Source of the DNA: Trichomonas vaginalis G3
Lineage: Eukaryota > Parabasalia > Trichomonadida > Trichomonadidae
DNA: 64,000 nt
Assembly (NCBI RefSeq): GCF_026262505.1
Contig: NC_067205.1
Coordinates: 10,106,001-10,170,000 of the forward strand
Direction of reading: 5' to 3'
Made by a program: the position numbers and the translations under genes. The notes below the pieces were generated by a model. That model worked only from the letters and a program-made list of their open reading frames with translations. It made no database searches and had not been told where the DNA came from. Positions 50,003 to 61,189 of this stretch are shown here, piece by piece. Numbering within the stretch: the first letter of the stretch is position 1; each line of letters opens with the position of its first letter.

Positions 50003-51397
50003 ATGCACTGTATTCTTTCAGATAATAAAGATGGTACATATTCGATTGACATATTTAATGGGGAATGCCAGTCATTGCCCATTGAAGATAGAACCACTAC
50101 AAATTTGACAATTATTAATGGAACATATGTTCCTTCAAATTTTTGTTATAATTGTGCAGAAATAAAATATATTTCGATAAATGAAGGATTCATAACAATC
50201 AAAAATGGATCATTTTCTAATTGCGCGAATCTTGAGAAAATCATTCTACCTGAGAGTTTACGAACTATTGAAAAATATGCATTCTATCAATGTTCAAAAA
50301 TAAATGAAATCATTCTTCCTGAATATATACAAAAAATTGAAAATTATACATTCTGCAATTGTTCTGGTCTAAAAAACATAATTTTTCCCTCAAGTTTATT
50401 ATCTATTGATTATTGTGCATTCTTCGGATGCATAAGTCTAACTTCTCTCCATTTTCCTGATTCATTAATTCAGATAGGTATTGGATCATTTTATGATTGT
50501 TGTAGCTTATCCAATATAGCTTTCCCTAATTTTTTAGAAAAAATTGGAAACTCTGCATTCATGTATTGTCATGGAATTACTAATATCTTATTACCAAATA
50601 GACTAAAAATAATTGACTCTAATGCATTCCGTAACTGTTCAAATCTAAGCAATATCAATATTCCAAGCAGTTTGACAGCAAATTGAATATTTGGGTGGTT
50701 GGTGAGTGTTATTCCCAATAGTGTATTTGCTGGGTGCTCTAATATTAACAATATAACAATTCCTAATGGAATAACATATTTAGATCAATTTGCATTCCAA
50801 GGTTGTTCAAGTCTTACAAATATCACTCTTCCAAATAGCCTAAGGACTATTGCCTATGATGTTTTTTCGGGTTGCACAAGTCTTGAAAATATAGTTCTCC
50901 CTTATAGATTAATAAGGTTAACGGGCAGGACATTTAGTTTTTGTTCAAGTCTTAAAAATATTAATCTTCCTGATAGTTTAACATATATTGGATCGGGTGT
51001 ATTTTTTGGATGTTCAAATCTTTCAGAAATAATTATTCCAGGCATGATCACAAGTGTAGAACGCGAAGAATTCCGACATTGTTCTAGTCTTATTAATATT
51101 ACGCTACCAAGCGGTATAACAACAATCAAAAATGGTGCCTTCATGTATTGTTTTAAACTTACATACATTAATTTCCCTGATAAACTATCCACTATTGAGA
51201 TAGCAGCTTTCACTTATTGTTCAAATTTAACCAATGTAACATTTTCTGAGAATTTGAAAACTATTGATCAAAGTGCCTTTGCTTATTTTGGGTCGCGCCG
51301 CGCCTCTGACAAAACGTCGGAAAAGTGTAAATTTTCATATAATAATTATTGTTTACAATACCAAATAGTATTTGAATCAAAAATAATCGTAGTTTAG
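50003..51397 (+). pseudogene. BspA-type leucine-rich-repeat gene with an in-frame stop
   Basis: ATG at 50003 opens repeats of the form GSFSNCANLEKIILPESLRTI and AFYQCSKINEIILPEYI. A TGA at 50684-50686 interrupts within a repeat; the same frame resumes at once (SVIPNSVFAGCSNINNITIP) and runs to 51395-51397. The repeat at the break is locally scrambled (IFGWLV), suggesting small compensating indels. After QSAFAYF the sequence changes to an unrelated GC-richer tail (GSRRASDKTSEK), so the 3' end looks replaced. There is no signal peptide. The family is a large surface-associated one in trichomonads. Confidence 0.75.
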
Positions 51398-51447
51398 ATT
51401 TTGGATTTTTTATGTTTTTTGACATTTTTTGTTAATCAATCGAAATA

Positions 51448-52336
51448 ATGCTTATCATATTACTTTTTCAACTACGAAAACTGAGCCAAGGAATAGCTCT
51501 TCATGACGCAGTCAAGAAAAATCAAACAGATATTGTATTAGATCTTATTTCAAATGGAGTTGAAATTGATGGACATTCACTTAATATTGCCATCTCTTCA
51601 AATAATACTAATATGGTGGATTTACTTGTTACGCATGGAGCTGACGCCAAATACATAGATAAAAATCAACAACTTTCAATGATTCATATTGCATGCATGC
51701 TTAATAATATTAAAGCTGTTGATATTCTAATTTCACATGGTGCAAATGTAAATGATCAAAATAGCCTTTATCGTTATTCGCCCCTTATATTTGCATCTAT
51801 GTTTAATTATAAAGAAATTGCTGAACTTCTTATTTCACATGGTGCAAATGTCAACTTGGGAGATTTTCGTGGAAATACTCCTATTCATCATATCTTGTTC
51901 TTTGGTGATGAAACTATCATGGAAGCTATTGTTAATAGTTATTCTCAAATATTTAATGAAGATTTTATAAATTCTTTTGATATTCATAAAAAAAAACAAT
52001 GATTTGATTGAGCTTTTACTTTCAAATGGTGCAGATGTCAATAAACCATTTCATGATGGGAATACCCCTCTTCATCTAGCAATAGCAATGTCTAGTTTCG
52101 AAATCATTGAAATATTAATTTCTCATGGTGCCAAAATTTATGAATTAAATAAAAAAGGTCAGACTCCTCTTGATATTGCATTTATGCGTGAAAAAGCGAA
52201 ACATGCAGAATATATTGAACTCCGTGATGCTGGGGATGATAATCATTTACAATTCCTTGACTGGCAAGATGCAAACAAAATAGTGAATCTATTAATGTCA
52301 AAAGGTGCAAAAACTAATTCTGATGGTGAACTCTAG
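51448..52336 (+). pseudogene. Ankyrin-repeat gene with a one-base shift in an A-run
   Basis: ATG 51448 begins about seven ankyrin repeats: ALHDAVKKNQTDIVLDLISN, SLNIAISSNNTNMVDLLVTHG, SMIHIACMLNNIKAVDILIS, PLIFASMFNYKEIAELLISHG, TPIHHILF. The first frame stops at 52002, just after a run of nine A residues at about 51988. One frame over, the repeats continue directly (NNDLIELLLSNGADVNKP, TPLHLAIAMSSFEIIEILIS, TPLDIAFM) to the stop at 52336. A single extra A explains everything, so a sequencing error is as likely as a dead gene. Confidence 0.75.
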
Positions 52337-52637
52337 GGTTGTGCAAATTGGGACGCCTGCTCGCACACCTTTTTTGGCCAGCTGGCACGATTTTTTAAAA
52401 AAGGTCACTTTTAATTTTTCCTGATAAAAATTCAACAAGCTTATTATTCTTTTTGCTTTTAACGCCGAACAGAATTTGAATCAAAAAAAAATAAAAATAA
52501 TTGTATGAATGAGAATTCAAGTTTAAACTTGAAATCATATTCTTCACGTCTGTCTCTCAAAGTTCAAAATTAGGGCTGTACAAGATTTAAAAAAACATTG
52601 CCGGGTTACCGTAGAGGCCTAAAAAAATCGCGCCTCG

Positions 52638-52651
52638 GCGGCAAGCCGCCT
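52638..52651. repeat. GC-rich hairpin GGCGGCAAGCCGCC
   Basis: A 6-bp all-GC stem with an AA loop, flanked on both sides by GCCTCGGC direct repeats. It is unusual in DNA this AT-rich. Confidence 0.7.
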
Positions 52652-52680
52652 CGGCATTAAGAATGCGCATCTAAATTTTT

Positions 52681-52790
52681 ATATGTCCTTCTTTCTTTTA
52701 TTTTTCCCTTCCCTTTCTTTTCTTTTTCTTTTTTTTCCCTCCTCTTGCTCTCATTTACCTTTTTTTTCCTTTTCTCATCATTTTTCAAAA
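52681..52790. repeat. Polypyrimidine tract
   Basis: About 110 bases almost entirely C and T on the plus strand, with only a few purines; capable of triplex formation in principle. Confidence 0.8.
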
Positions 52791-54077
52791 TTTTAAATTT
52801 TTATCAAAAATCTTGCCTATAAAAGCAGACTATGGAACCTTTTAATGCCTCTTAATCAATATTATACAGCATAAAGCATATTAAATGAAAGTAATTACGT
52901 ATAAATTTATTTTATTATCTTATTTATTAATTCTTTAGCATGTATTGTTTAATATTAACTTTTCTGTACATTAAATATGATATCTCCAAAGTATGAATGC
53001 CTTGTAACGAAACGAAAACTTAATTTTATGTTGAATATTTGTCACAAACATTAGATTATTAAAATATATGTTGGATATCCCTTAGTATGAGACTTCATGA
53101 CTCTTGTAGTCTAACGTGAGCTTTGGATTGCAAGCTCTGTGGTTAACGAACATAAATTAATTGTAAAGTTTTCAAAATTTTTCATCGTTTCTATCAGCAT
53201 CTATTTTTCCTTTAAAATAATATATTTGTATGAATACAATATTTAGTAATTTTTTTATTTCCCATAATTTCATTCAAAATTTCAGAAAAAATTAATTTCT
53301 ATTCAATATTATTTCAGCTTCAAAACACTTCATTCTTATAGATGTTGATTCACTAAAGTGTGATACTCAATGTCTTATTTCAATGAAAATTGTTCTGCAA
53401 ATTTATTTCACTTTTGACCTCACTTTTTCCGTAATTCAATTTTTTACTTTTAATATTTTAGATCTTCATAATATCATTTGAAAAATTAACCATATAAAAA
53501 AATCAAGTTAACAATTCACTTTTTCCGTAATTCAAAAATCAAAAATATAAATAATATATCTTTTTATCAAATATTATTATTATATTCTATGAAAAATGAG
53601 GTCCGGAAATTTTGCGGATTCCCGTAACTCAATTTTACGGAAAAAGTGCAGTAAACTATTCAAAATACGGAAAAATTGGTGTAAACTAATGATTTTACGG
53701 TAAAATCACGGAAAGTCCCGGAAGAATATATGTGCCTATATGAAATTATACAAAAATGAATCAAACGCATTTTAAAAGATTGTTCTTGTATTATAAATGC
53801 TATTCGCAGATTTATTAGTTGAAGAAAATTACCAAATTTTTGCCGATTTCCAAAAAATGATTTACAAAGCATATTTTTATAAGGCTTTAAAAATCTTTAA
53901 AATGTGACCGGTGACGGAAATCCATGGTAACCAACCGCGGTTCCCGTTTGGAATGCCATATTCAAAATATACGATTTCAATTATAAAATACGACTTTGGT
54001 TTGATTTTTCATAAATAAAATTTAATACATAATCAAAACAAACAACAAATTTATTGATAGAAATATATATATATGTA

Positions 54078-55474
54078 TTATGCTGATTCATGGTCTTCTT
54101 CATCTTCATCATTTTCTTCTTCATCGAAATTTTCTAATTGTTTTTCATCAATTTTATCAGTAATAGCGGCTTGATCTTCTTCGAGTAGATGATCTTCAGT
54201 TTGTTCGCTCATTTCTCTGATATGGACAAGGAATGAGAAAAATGCACCCCAAATCATGACAATTGATGCCATAATAAGGAGCGACATTGCATTATAGTCC
54301 TTTGTGAACCAGAGTATGGCAAATGAAACCAATGATGTTGGTAATTTTACAATTGTCATAATATAATTACGAATTCTACCAGGATAGTATAATTTCCTGA
54401 TCTCTATGAATACACCATGTGTTACTGATATGATTGATGATGTCAAACCTATTAAAAAGAAAATAATAATTTTGTTTTCATAAAAAGCAAGCATTGTGAA
54501 CATTACTATTGCCATGGTTGTCATGAATAACATTGCCCATAATGTAACCGGCAATCTTTTTGAGATCAAAGAGAAAATTTGCGTTGAAATTATGTCGAAA
54601 ACTCCGTAAACGCCTTGTACGTATCCCATTGATGGTTTGTAAGTAGGAGTGAATAGAAACGCCGACATATGATGTATGACGATATGATTGATGACGCAAA
54701 TGCGATTTCTGTGAAAATTATAATTATATTTTTTGGAGATTCGGTCAACCAAAGCTTTAATTTCGAAAAATCACCACCAATTGACTTTTCTTCTGGTTTC
54801 TCTTTAACATGGAGCAATGAGACAAGTAAAATAATGGAAGCCAATGGAATAGACAAAGTAAACGAAAAAATCGCTTCTACACCCCAATTGTGAGCAACAG
54901 CATTGCTTATCATTGATGAGGATGATGACATGAACAGAGACATTGCGACTCTCTGCTCGTTAAATATGTAATTTGCGTTCGAATTTTGAGGAAGAAGTAA
55001 TTCTTCGGTCATCCAGTAGTCCATGAGAGCCATCATGGCTGTTGGCATTGTAAGACCTTGTAAACATCCGGCAATTGCAAAATGAGTGAATTGTGATCCA
55101 AAAGCAAGAATTCCTGCATTAAAGAAGTATGATAATGCAACGATAATGCATAAATTTGCGTGTCCAAGCTTTTTAAGAGCAATTGGCATAAATAAATTCC
55201 ATAATGCGACGAAAATATTTGCAATTCCGAAAATTTCTGATATTTGTGCATGTGTAAGACCTTTGTTGAGAAGAAGATGGCATCTGTATGGCATTTGAAT
55301 GAATGCGGCTAAGAATAATGCAATGTAGCAAGAAAAATATCTGTGTATCAACTTTTTCAAGTCTGGATTGATTGTTTGTACTGCTGAAGCCCTTTTGTAG
55401 ATAATGATGATGAGAGCTATAGCAAGTGAAATGCGGAATGAATTAAGGATAATTGTATCCAGTGCTTCGTTCAT
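54078..55474 (-). pseudogene. MFSD5-like major facilitator transporter, split by one frameshift
   Basis: ATG 55474 begins the N-terminal half: membrane segments near residues 10-25, 45-60, 80-100, 110-130 and 200-220, with YWMTEELLLP in the loop. The frame shifts by one base around 54680. The other frame carries the C-terminal half (SAFLFTPTYKPSMGYVQGV, several membrane segments, FIEIRKLYYPGRIRNYIM) and an acidic tail. FLFTP and the late P-x-R-x-x-I-M-x-x-x-x-x-P motif resemble the MFSD5 (molybdate-anion transporter-like) group. Both halves are well preserved, so the break is recent or an assembly indel. Confidence 0.72.
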
Positions 55475-55754
55475 ATTTTTTATTTCTCATAACGGAAGTC
55501 AGTCGCCAACTAAGAAAGAATAGAAATCAGAAATGAACATTCAAATATGTATAGTCCAATAATTAATATATGTGACTCTCACTCGATATTAAAAGTTTCT
55601 TGATTATAAAATCTATTTATAATTAGAATTAATGTTCATACGATGTACCACAAGTTTTATTATAACATACAATTGCTATTCTATTGGTAATTTCAAATAA
55701 TTCACTTAAATAATATTTACTTATTACAAACAATAAAAAATGTATAGATAAAAG

Positions 55755-56432
55755 TTAAACAACCATATTTGGATCTGAAACATAATCATCTGGTGTATTT
55801 GTTAAAAGGGCTGATGGCGTAGAAAGTAAAATTCTTGGAAAAGCTTGATTAAAAACATCTCTTGATATTTGCAATGGATGAACATAAGGGCAACATTGTC
55901 CATGAAAGCATTTGCCGCTTTGTTTGGAAACGCATATTAGTGAAGAAAGTTTGTCAAAAAATATTAACGATGATGTAACTTTTCTACCAGCATAAAATCT
56001 TCCTTGAAGAGCTTTGTGACATGCCAATGCTTCATCTGGTTCATTAAATCTAACATATACATTTCCATATAAATGTTCTGTAAGATTAGACGCAATTACA
56101 ATATCTTGTACGTTTCCGAATTGCTTGAATTCTGCGTATACATCTAAGAAGAAAGAGTCGATCATAGATTGCAGGTTTCTTGTTTTTATCATTGTTTGTT
56201 CGTTTTTTGGTAGAAATGAAGCGAAATAGTCTGGATTTGGATATAAATGATGAAAAACTAAGCACCTACTCATTAATTTAATCGGGTGTTTGAAAGGGCA
56301 GCATTTTGGAAAATAATCATTTGGACAAGCTCCTGTTTTTTCATAGATTTGGCATATATTTGTTGAATTTTTATGTCTTGCTGAATCATTTTCTGTTTGT
56401 TGATCATCTACAAGATGGCTTAGGCGACTCAT
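55755..56432 (-). CDS. U2AF1: U2AF small subunit (U2AF35)
   Basis: 225 residues with ATG at 56432. First CCCH zinc finger at residues 27-48 (CQIYEKTGACPNDYFPKCCPFKH). A U2AF-homology RRM follows at about residues 55-155, with FNEPDEALACHKALQGRFYAGRKV as the RNP/helix signature. A second CCCH finger spans residues 165-190 (CVSKQSGKCFHGQCCPYVH). Human U2AF35 has the same order but a longer RS tail, absent here. The protein recognises the AG at 3' splice sites together with U2AF65. Trichomonads have few introns but keep this factor. The frame is intact. Confidence 0.93.
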   Translation of the reverse strand: MSRLSHLVDDQQTENDSARHKNSTNICQIYEKTGACPNDYFPKCCPFKHPIKLMSRCLVFHHLYPNPDYFASFLPKNEQTMIKTRNLQSMIDSFFLDVYAEFKQFGNVQDIVIASNLTEHLYGNVYVRFNEPDEALACHKALQGRFYAGRKVTSSLIFFDKLSSLICVSKQSGKCFHGQCCPYVHPLQISRDVFNQAFPRILLSTPSALLTNTPDDYVSDPNMVV

Positions 56433-56635
56433 TCAAGAATACAAACAGCTTTTATTATTTTGTAAGTGAACAATGTGATCATAATGCTTTTTTAAACAAT
56501 GTATTTCAGTAAATCATCAATCAGAAAGAAAAAATTTAAAAAATATGAAATTTTATATTTTAGTTTTCATTGTTTTCATGGAATATTTATATGAAAATGG
56601 TAAAAAATGATATGTAATTAAACAATATTTCCGCA

Positions 56636-57706
56636 TTATTTATTAGATATTAAGTAATGTTCATTAAGTCCATCCCATGAGTTAGAGATAGACAAATTCT
56701 TCTTTGATGCAACAGAAAAAGTATCATCGCATACAGAAGCAGCTATTTGGTAGATTGGTAAAAGATTATCTGGCTTTGGTGGTTCTACTGGGTTGATTGG
56801 CGGAACAAACCTGTCAGAAGAGTCCTTAAAGAAAGAACTCTCTTTTACTTCATCGAGTGAAAGCCTCTTTGTTGGATCTGGGTTCAACATTCCAAAAAGA
56901 AGGTCACTTAGAGGTCCTGAGATATTATTAGGTAGTACAAGACCGATTTTTCGAATTGTTCTAGCAATTTCGTAAACATTTTCTCCTGTAAAAGGCAATT
57001 TTCCAAACAGAGTTTCAAATAATGTAACGCCGAGGCTCCAGACGTCTTCCTTTGCTGGGTCTAATGCAGGAAGATCAGTCAAGTCATCATAACTATCATC
57101 AAAAATTTCGGGAGCTTGGTAAGCTGGTGTTCCTACAACGGTTTCGGCACTCTGGAATGAATGGCCGATGCCAAAGTCCCCTATTTTTGCGGTACCATCA
57201 GAGAAAAGAAGAACATTTGATGGTTTTATATCTTGATGAACGAAACCTTGGCTATGTAGATATGAAAGCCCGTTAACTAATTGCCTGAATATCGAAGCTA
57301 TGGTTTTTTCTGCAATTTTTATCTTAGTATCAATAAGATTTTGCAAAGAACCGCAGTTACCCCACTCCATAATTAGGTAAAACGCATTCTTCTCAGGAGC
57401 AAAGAGGACTTCGCGGAAGTTTACGATGTTTTCGTGATGAATTTTTTTCATTATTCTTACTTCCCTTTCTAATGGAAGAGAAGTCTTCGCGTTTGGGTAG
57501 GTTTTCGCAAGCTTAAATACTTTAGCTGCATAGTACTTCCTATTTAAGGAATCTTGGATAAGAACAACTTTGCAGTTTGCGCCTTGACCTATAGTTTTTA
57601 GAAGATTGTACTGGTTAACTTTCCTTTGAAACCTATTAGTGTTGTCATCGCAGGTCAGTGTCACTAGCGGTGCGATCGGAGGCATAGTTAACCGACGCAC
57701 GTGCAT
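56636..57706 (-). CDS. Ser/Thr protein kinase, CAMKK-like
   Basis: 356 residues with ATG at 57706. The kinase domain spans about residues 30-300: glycine loop TIGQGANCKVVL, catalytic Lys in YYAAKVFK, VHQDIKPSNVLL (HQD in place of HRD, catalytic Asp kept), IGDFGIG, activation segment VGTPAYQAPEIF, DVWSLGVTLFETLFGKLPF and NPDPTKRLSLDEV. An insert after APE (DDSYDDLTDLPALDPAKED) and the GTPAY-APE sequence resemble the CAMKK/ELM group that phosphorylates AMPK-type kinases. The tail after residue 300 is short. Upstream of the start lies a small hairpin (57727-57748). Confidence 0.88.
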   Translation of the reverse strand: MHVRRLTMPPIAPLVTLTCDDNTNRFQRKVNQYNLLKTIGQGANCKVVLIQDSLNRKYYAAKVFKLAKTYPNAKTSLPLEREVRIMKKIHHENIVNFREVLFAPEKNAFYLIMEWGNCGSLQNLIDTKIKIAEKTIASIFRQLVNGLSYLHSQGFVHQDIKPSNVLLFSDGTAKIGDFGIGHSFQSAETVVGTPAYQAPEIFDDSYDDLTDLPALDPAKEDVWSLGVTLFETLFGKLPFTGENVYEIARTIRKIGLVLPNNISGPLSDLLFGMLNPDPTKRLSLDEVKESSFFKDSSDRFVPPINPVEPPKPDNLLPIYQIAASVCDDTFSVASKKNLSISNSWDGLNEHYLISNK

Positions 57707-57726
57707 AAAAATCGAGATTTAGGTTG

Positions 57727-57748
57727 TGGTCCTCCATAAAGAGGACCA
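57727..57748. repeat. Hairpin in the presumed 5' leader of the kinase
   Basis: TGGTCCTC and GAGGACCA with a 6-base loop, about 20 bases before the ATG on the minus strand. Trichomonad leaders are normally very short, so it may be promoter DNA instead. Confidence 0.55.
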
Positions 57749-60700
57749 TTGCTTTCAAAGTTCGGCTATTGTTATTTTATATCACATGTCACAAATCGAA
57801 AATCTTTTTGATACGATTTGATATTAACAATCCTTTAATAGAGAATTCTTGAGTTTATGACTTATTGGTATTTTATTTCGACTTTCAAAAATCTGAAAAA
57901 AATTCCATCGGTGTACTAATCTTTATTTAATGATGAATATACTTCTGTATAGGAACTCTTATGAAATCATATAAAATGAGAAACGAATACGCTTTTTCCT
58001 CCTTTCAAATTCTTCGTCGATTGAGGGAGGGGCTTTTTGCATTTACGGGCGTGTCAAAAATGGTTTTTGCAGAAAAGTGCCAAAATGTGCGAAAAAGTGA
58101 CATTTTTAGCAAGATTTGATTAGAGTTAGTGGAGCTACTATTCCATCTACAAAATCTGACTATAGGGCATGAAACTTTGAACCTAATTGCGTGACTTCAT
58201 CGTTGAAAATCAAGTTTTTAAAAAAACGACAAGAGATTTACTTAAATTTACAAATAAATACTCGAGTTATTTCCATTTATCCCTTGGAACATATAAATTT
58301 GGCGTATTACAAATAATGCTGTTATTATAAAAATGTATTTGGTTAAGTTCCAAATCATCAAAAAAAATACGACAAAAATTTTAAGCAGCGACGCCCTTAC
58401 ACTAAGGTGTATCGAAAACTATTAGTTTTTTTCGTCATATTTACATTACTATTATGAAGAAAATGCAATCTAAATACGAAAAATATTTGATTCGAAGTTT
58501 TTATGAAGATTAATTCGGATCTGGTATAGAGCATGACGCTTTTTCGTTTTGTATAGATCATTACATATGAAATTAAAATAAAAAATCAATTTATTAAATT
58601 ATTAATTTTTTTTATTCTCAGTTTTGACGGACGTAATATATAAGCTTAAAATTTTGTTAGAATGACATTTATTTTTCATATTCAACAATAAAACACTGCA
58701 TTTATTTAATACAAAATTGTTTAATAATGAACTTTGTTAATAATTTATATATTGTAAATAGTGTAAAAGCTTGTGTTGATTGTGATGATTGTGATATCAA
58801 TTGATATTTTAGAATATATAACCTGAAATTTGAAATTGTAATAAAAATTTATCAATTAGCTCCGAAATATGACTCGTCTAGAAAAGACTATTGATATATT
58901 GAATTGTGTTAAATGCTATATCAGTCCTAGTAAAGATTTAATTATAAAATTGTTAAATAAGATGTTCATTGTTTAATATCTATATTGGAAGGTTGATATT
59001 TTTCAATGTATAGTCATATTCTATGAGATTTTGTCTAAAAACTCGTATTTTCGAATAGATTTATATCATATAAGCATTATAATTTCAAATTTCCATAGGA
59101 AAATATATTTATTATCTAAAAATAAATATAATTAACCTCTGAAAATATTCTAAATATTTCATAAAATCATGATTTTCATAGTTTTTCTAACAAATTTTAA
59201 ATTAATTTTTTTTATTTTGAAAAAAATTTGGAATTTGAATTGGATCAATTCAAGCTAATTTTACCATCAATGCATTTTTTTGCTAATGCAACTCATATTA
59301 AACGTATAAATTACTATTTTTTTGGAACAGCGTTAATATCTTAACATAACACTGACTATTTGCACTAATAATGATATAAAAATAAATGAATTAGAAAAAA
59401 GAGAGGTATTTTAATCATTTTTGCTCAATGAATCTATACTGATTCATATACCGCATTCATTGATACAGTAAAATTAGGATTTTAGTTACCGAATTCTACT
59501 TTTTACTGCATAACTACTTTATTGCATCAGTAATCAGTCTATTCAAAGACACAATTCTCGTTAACGTTTTAAATTGAATTAATCTAAAAGTTATCCATCG
59601 ACAAAGATATTAAAATAGTTAATAAAAAAGAATGCAAAGCAAACTTACTTATTTTCTCAGCTTTCCAATCAAAATTCCAACTTTATATATTCAAAAGTTC
59701 GATTTTGATTCAAATTCATTTTCTCACAAGAAAGAATTCATACTTTTAGAAAGGTTAGTAAGTTTGGAGATATTCTATAATTACCCTACTTTTCCAACAT
59801 TTAGAAAACATGCATGACCCCCTACCCAGGGTCCAAAAATTGGTATTTTCTGCGCTCAGGCAACATGAGTTTTTGGGCCGCCAAATGAATAGCTCAAATA
59901 GTTTCCTCATATAGAGACATGCTTATGCTTAGAGTTTGAAGGGAATCTAAAGTGATTTTTTTCTGCATTTCGAAATCTAATGCAATCTTAAAATCATGAT
60001 TAAACTGCGAATCTGGGCGCAATTTTTTAATATGTTAATATATGAAGGTACTCCTACTACTGCGAATGCTTCAAATGAAAATTCAAGAAATCAGATTAAT
60101 TTGATCACATTAGTATAGTAGTGGTCAATCCAAAAACTCATATGTTGATATATAACCTATAGAGATGATAATTATCGACTCTTCATTGAAATGCATAAGA
60201 TTTAATAATCTCATAAATATTCTTTTTAATTTTCAGTATTTCGTGTGCATTTAGATTGCATATACCTGTATATGATATTTCTAGAATGTTTTGGTTAGAT
60301 ATTAAGTTTTTTAGATTAATATTTTAACATTTTGATAAAACAAGCAATTGTTCCATTTTGGAATCGCGATTGAACTCTAGTTTGACTAATATGATGTTGT
60401 ATGATCAAATAAATTCTAACTTCATGAGATAAATTTTGAAATTAGAAAATGCGATATCTGACTCAAATATTTATATGAACACATTTAACATTCAATGATA
60501 AACTAAAGTAATATACAGCAGATTCGATTTGGCTTATATTTTAAATATTCAACAAATAATCTTATAAAATTGTGCTATTCACGTTTCTCAAAGATGAATT
60601 AAGCATTTACAACTTGTGCATTGATGGAATTAGATATGGATTCTAATGTTAATCGATATTTTGTAAATTGATATATATTTTATCATGGTTTGACATTTGA

Positions 60701-61189
60701 TCGTGTTGAAACCGGAATTGCAATATGCATCATCTATATATATAATTGTCAAAATATGAGCTATAGATTTTTAAATTATGCTCCTGATTATGAGTGACTT
60801 ATATGATTATATTGAATTGAGTAGTAAGAATCATAAATATTAGAATATTACGATAATGTATTATAACCTTATAGAAGCTTAAGGCTAAAAATGATGATGA
60901 AAATGTAGCTCAAATTTAAGTCTAAAATTTTGAAAAAATTAAGTGCTTATGATAGTATGACGATATTGGTGTTTGAATGTAAGAAATTAGAGATGTATTA
61001 GAAGCATTATGAGAAAATAATAAGATATAAAAACAAATTTTATGAAATAATTTAAGTTATAAGAGGTGTTAACATTGGTAATGTGTGAATAAGATAGTAG
61101 AATTGTATTGGATCTTTGATTAGTATTTTATAACAATTTATTATTGTAGATGTGATTAGAATGTTGGATTTCAAAGGAGAAAGCGGATT
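57749..61189. other. Long gene-free AT-rich region
   Basis: No frame longer than about 60 codons has coding character. A slightly GC-richer patch at 59815-60020 (CCCCTACCCAGGGTCC onward) is unidentified. No tRNA- or rRNA-like sequence was seen. Confidence 0.5.

Larger units (their letters stand above)
52337..54077. other. Gene-free gap with GC-rich and pyrimidine-rich patches
   Basis: It starts with TAGGGTTGTGCAAATTGGGA, close to a second AGGGCTGTACAAG at 52573. A GC-rich patch lies at 52600-52665, followed by a long pyrimidine tract and AT-rich DNA with repeated ACGGAAAAA words near 53600-53720. Confidence 0.5.
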
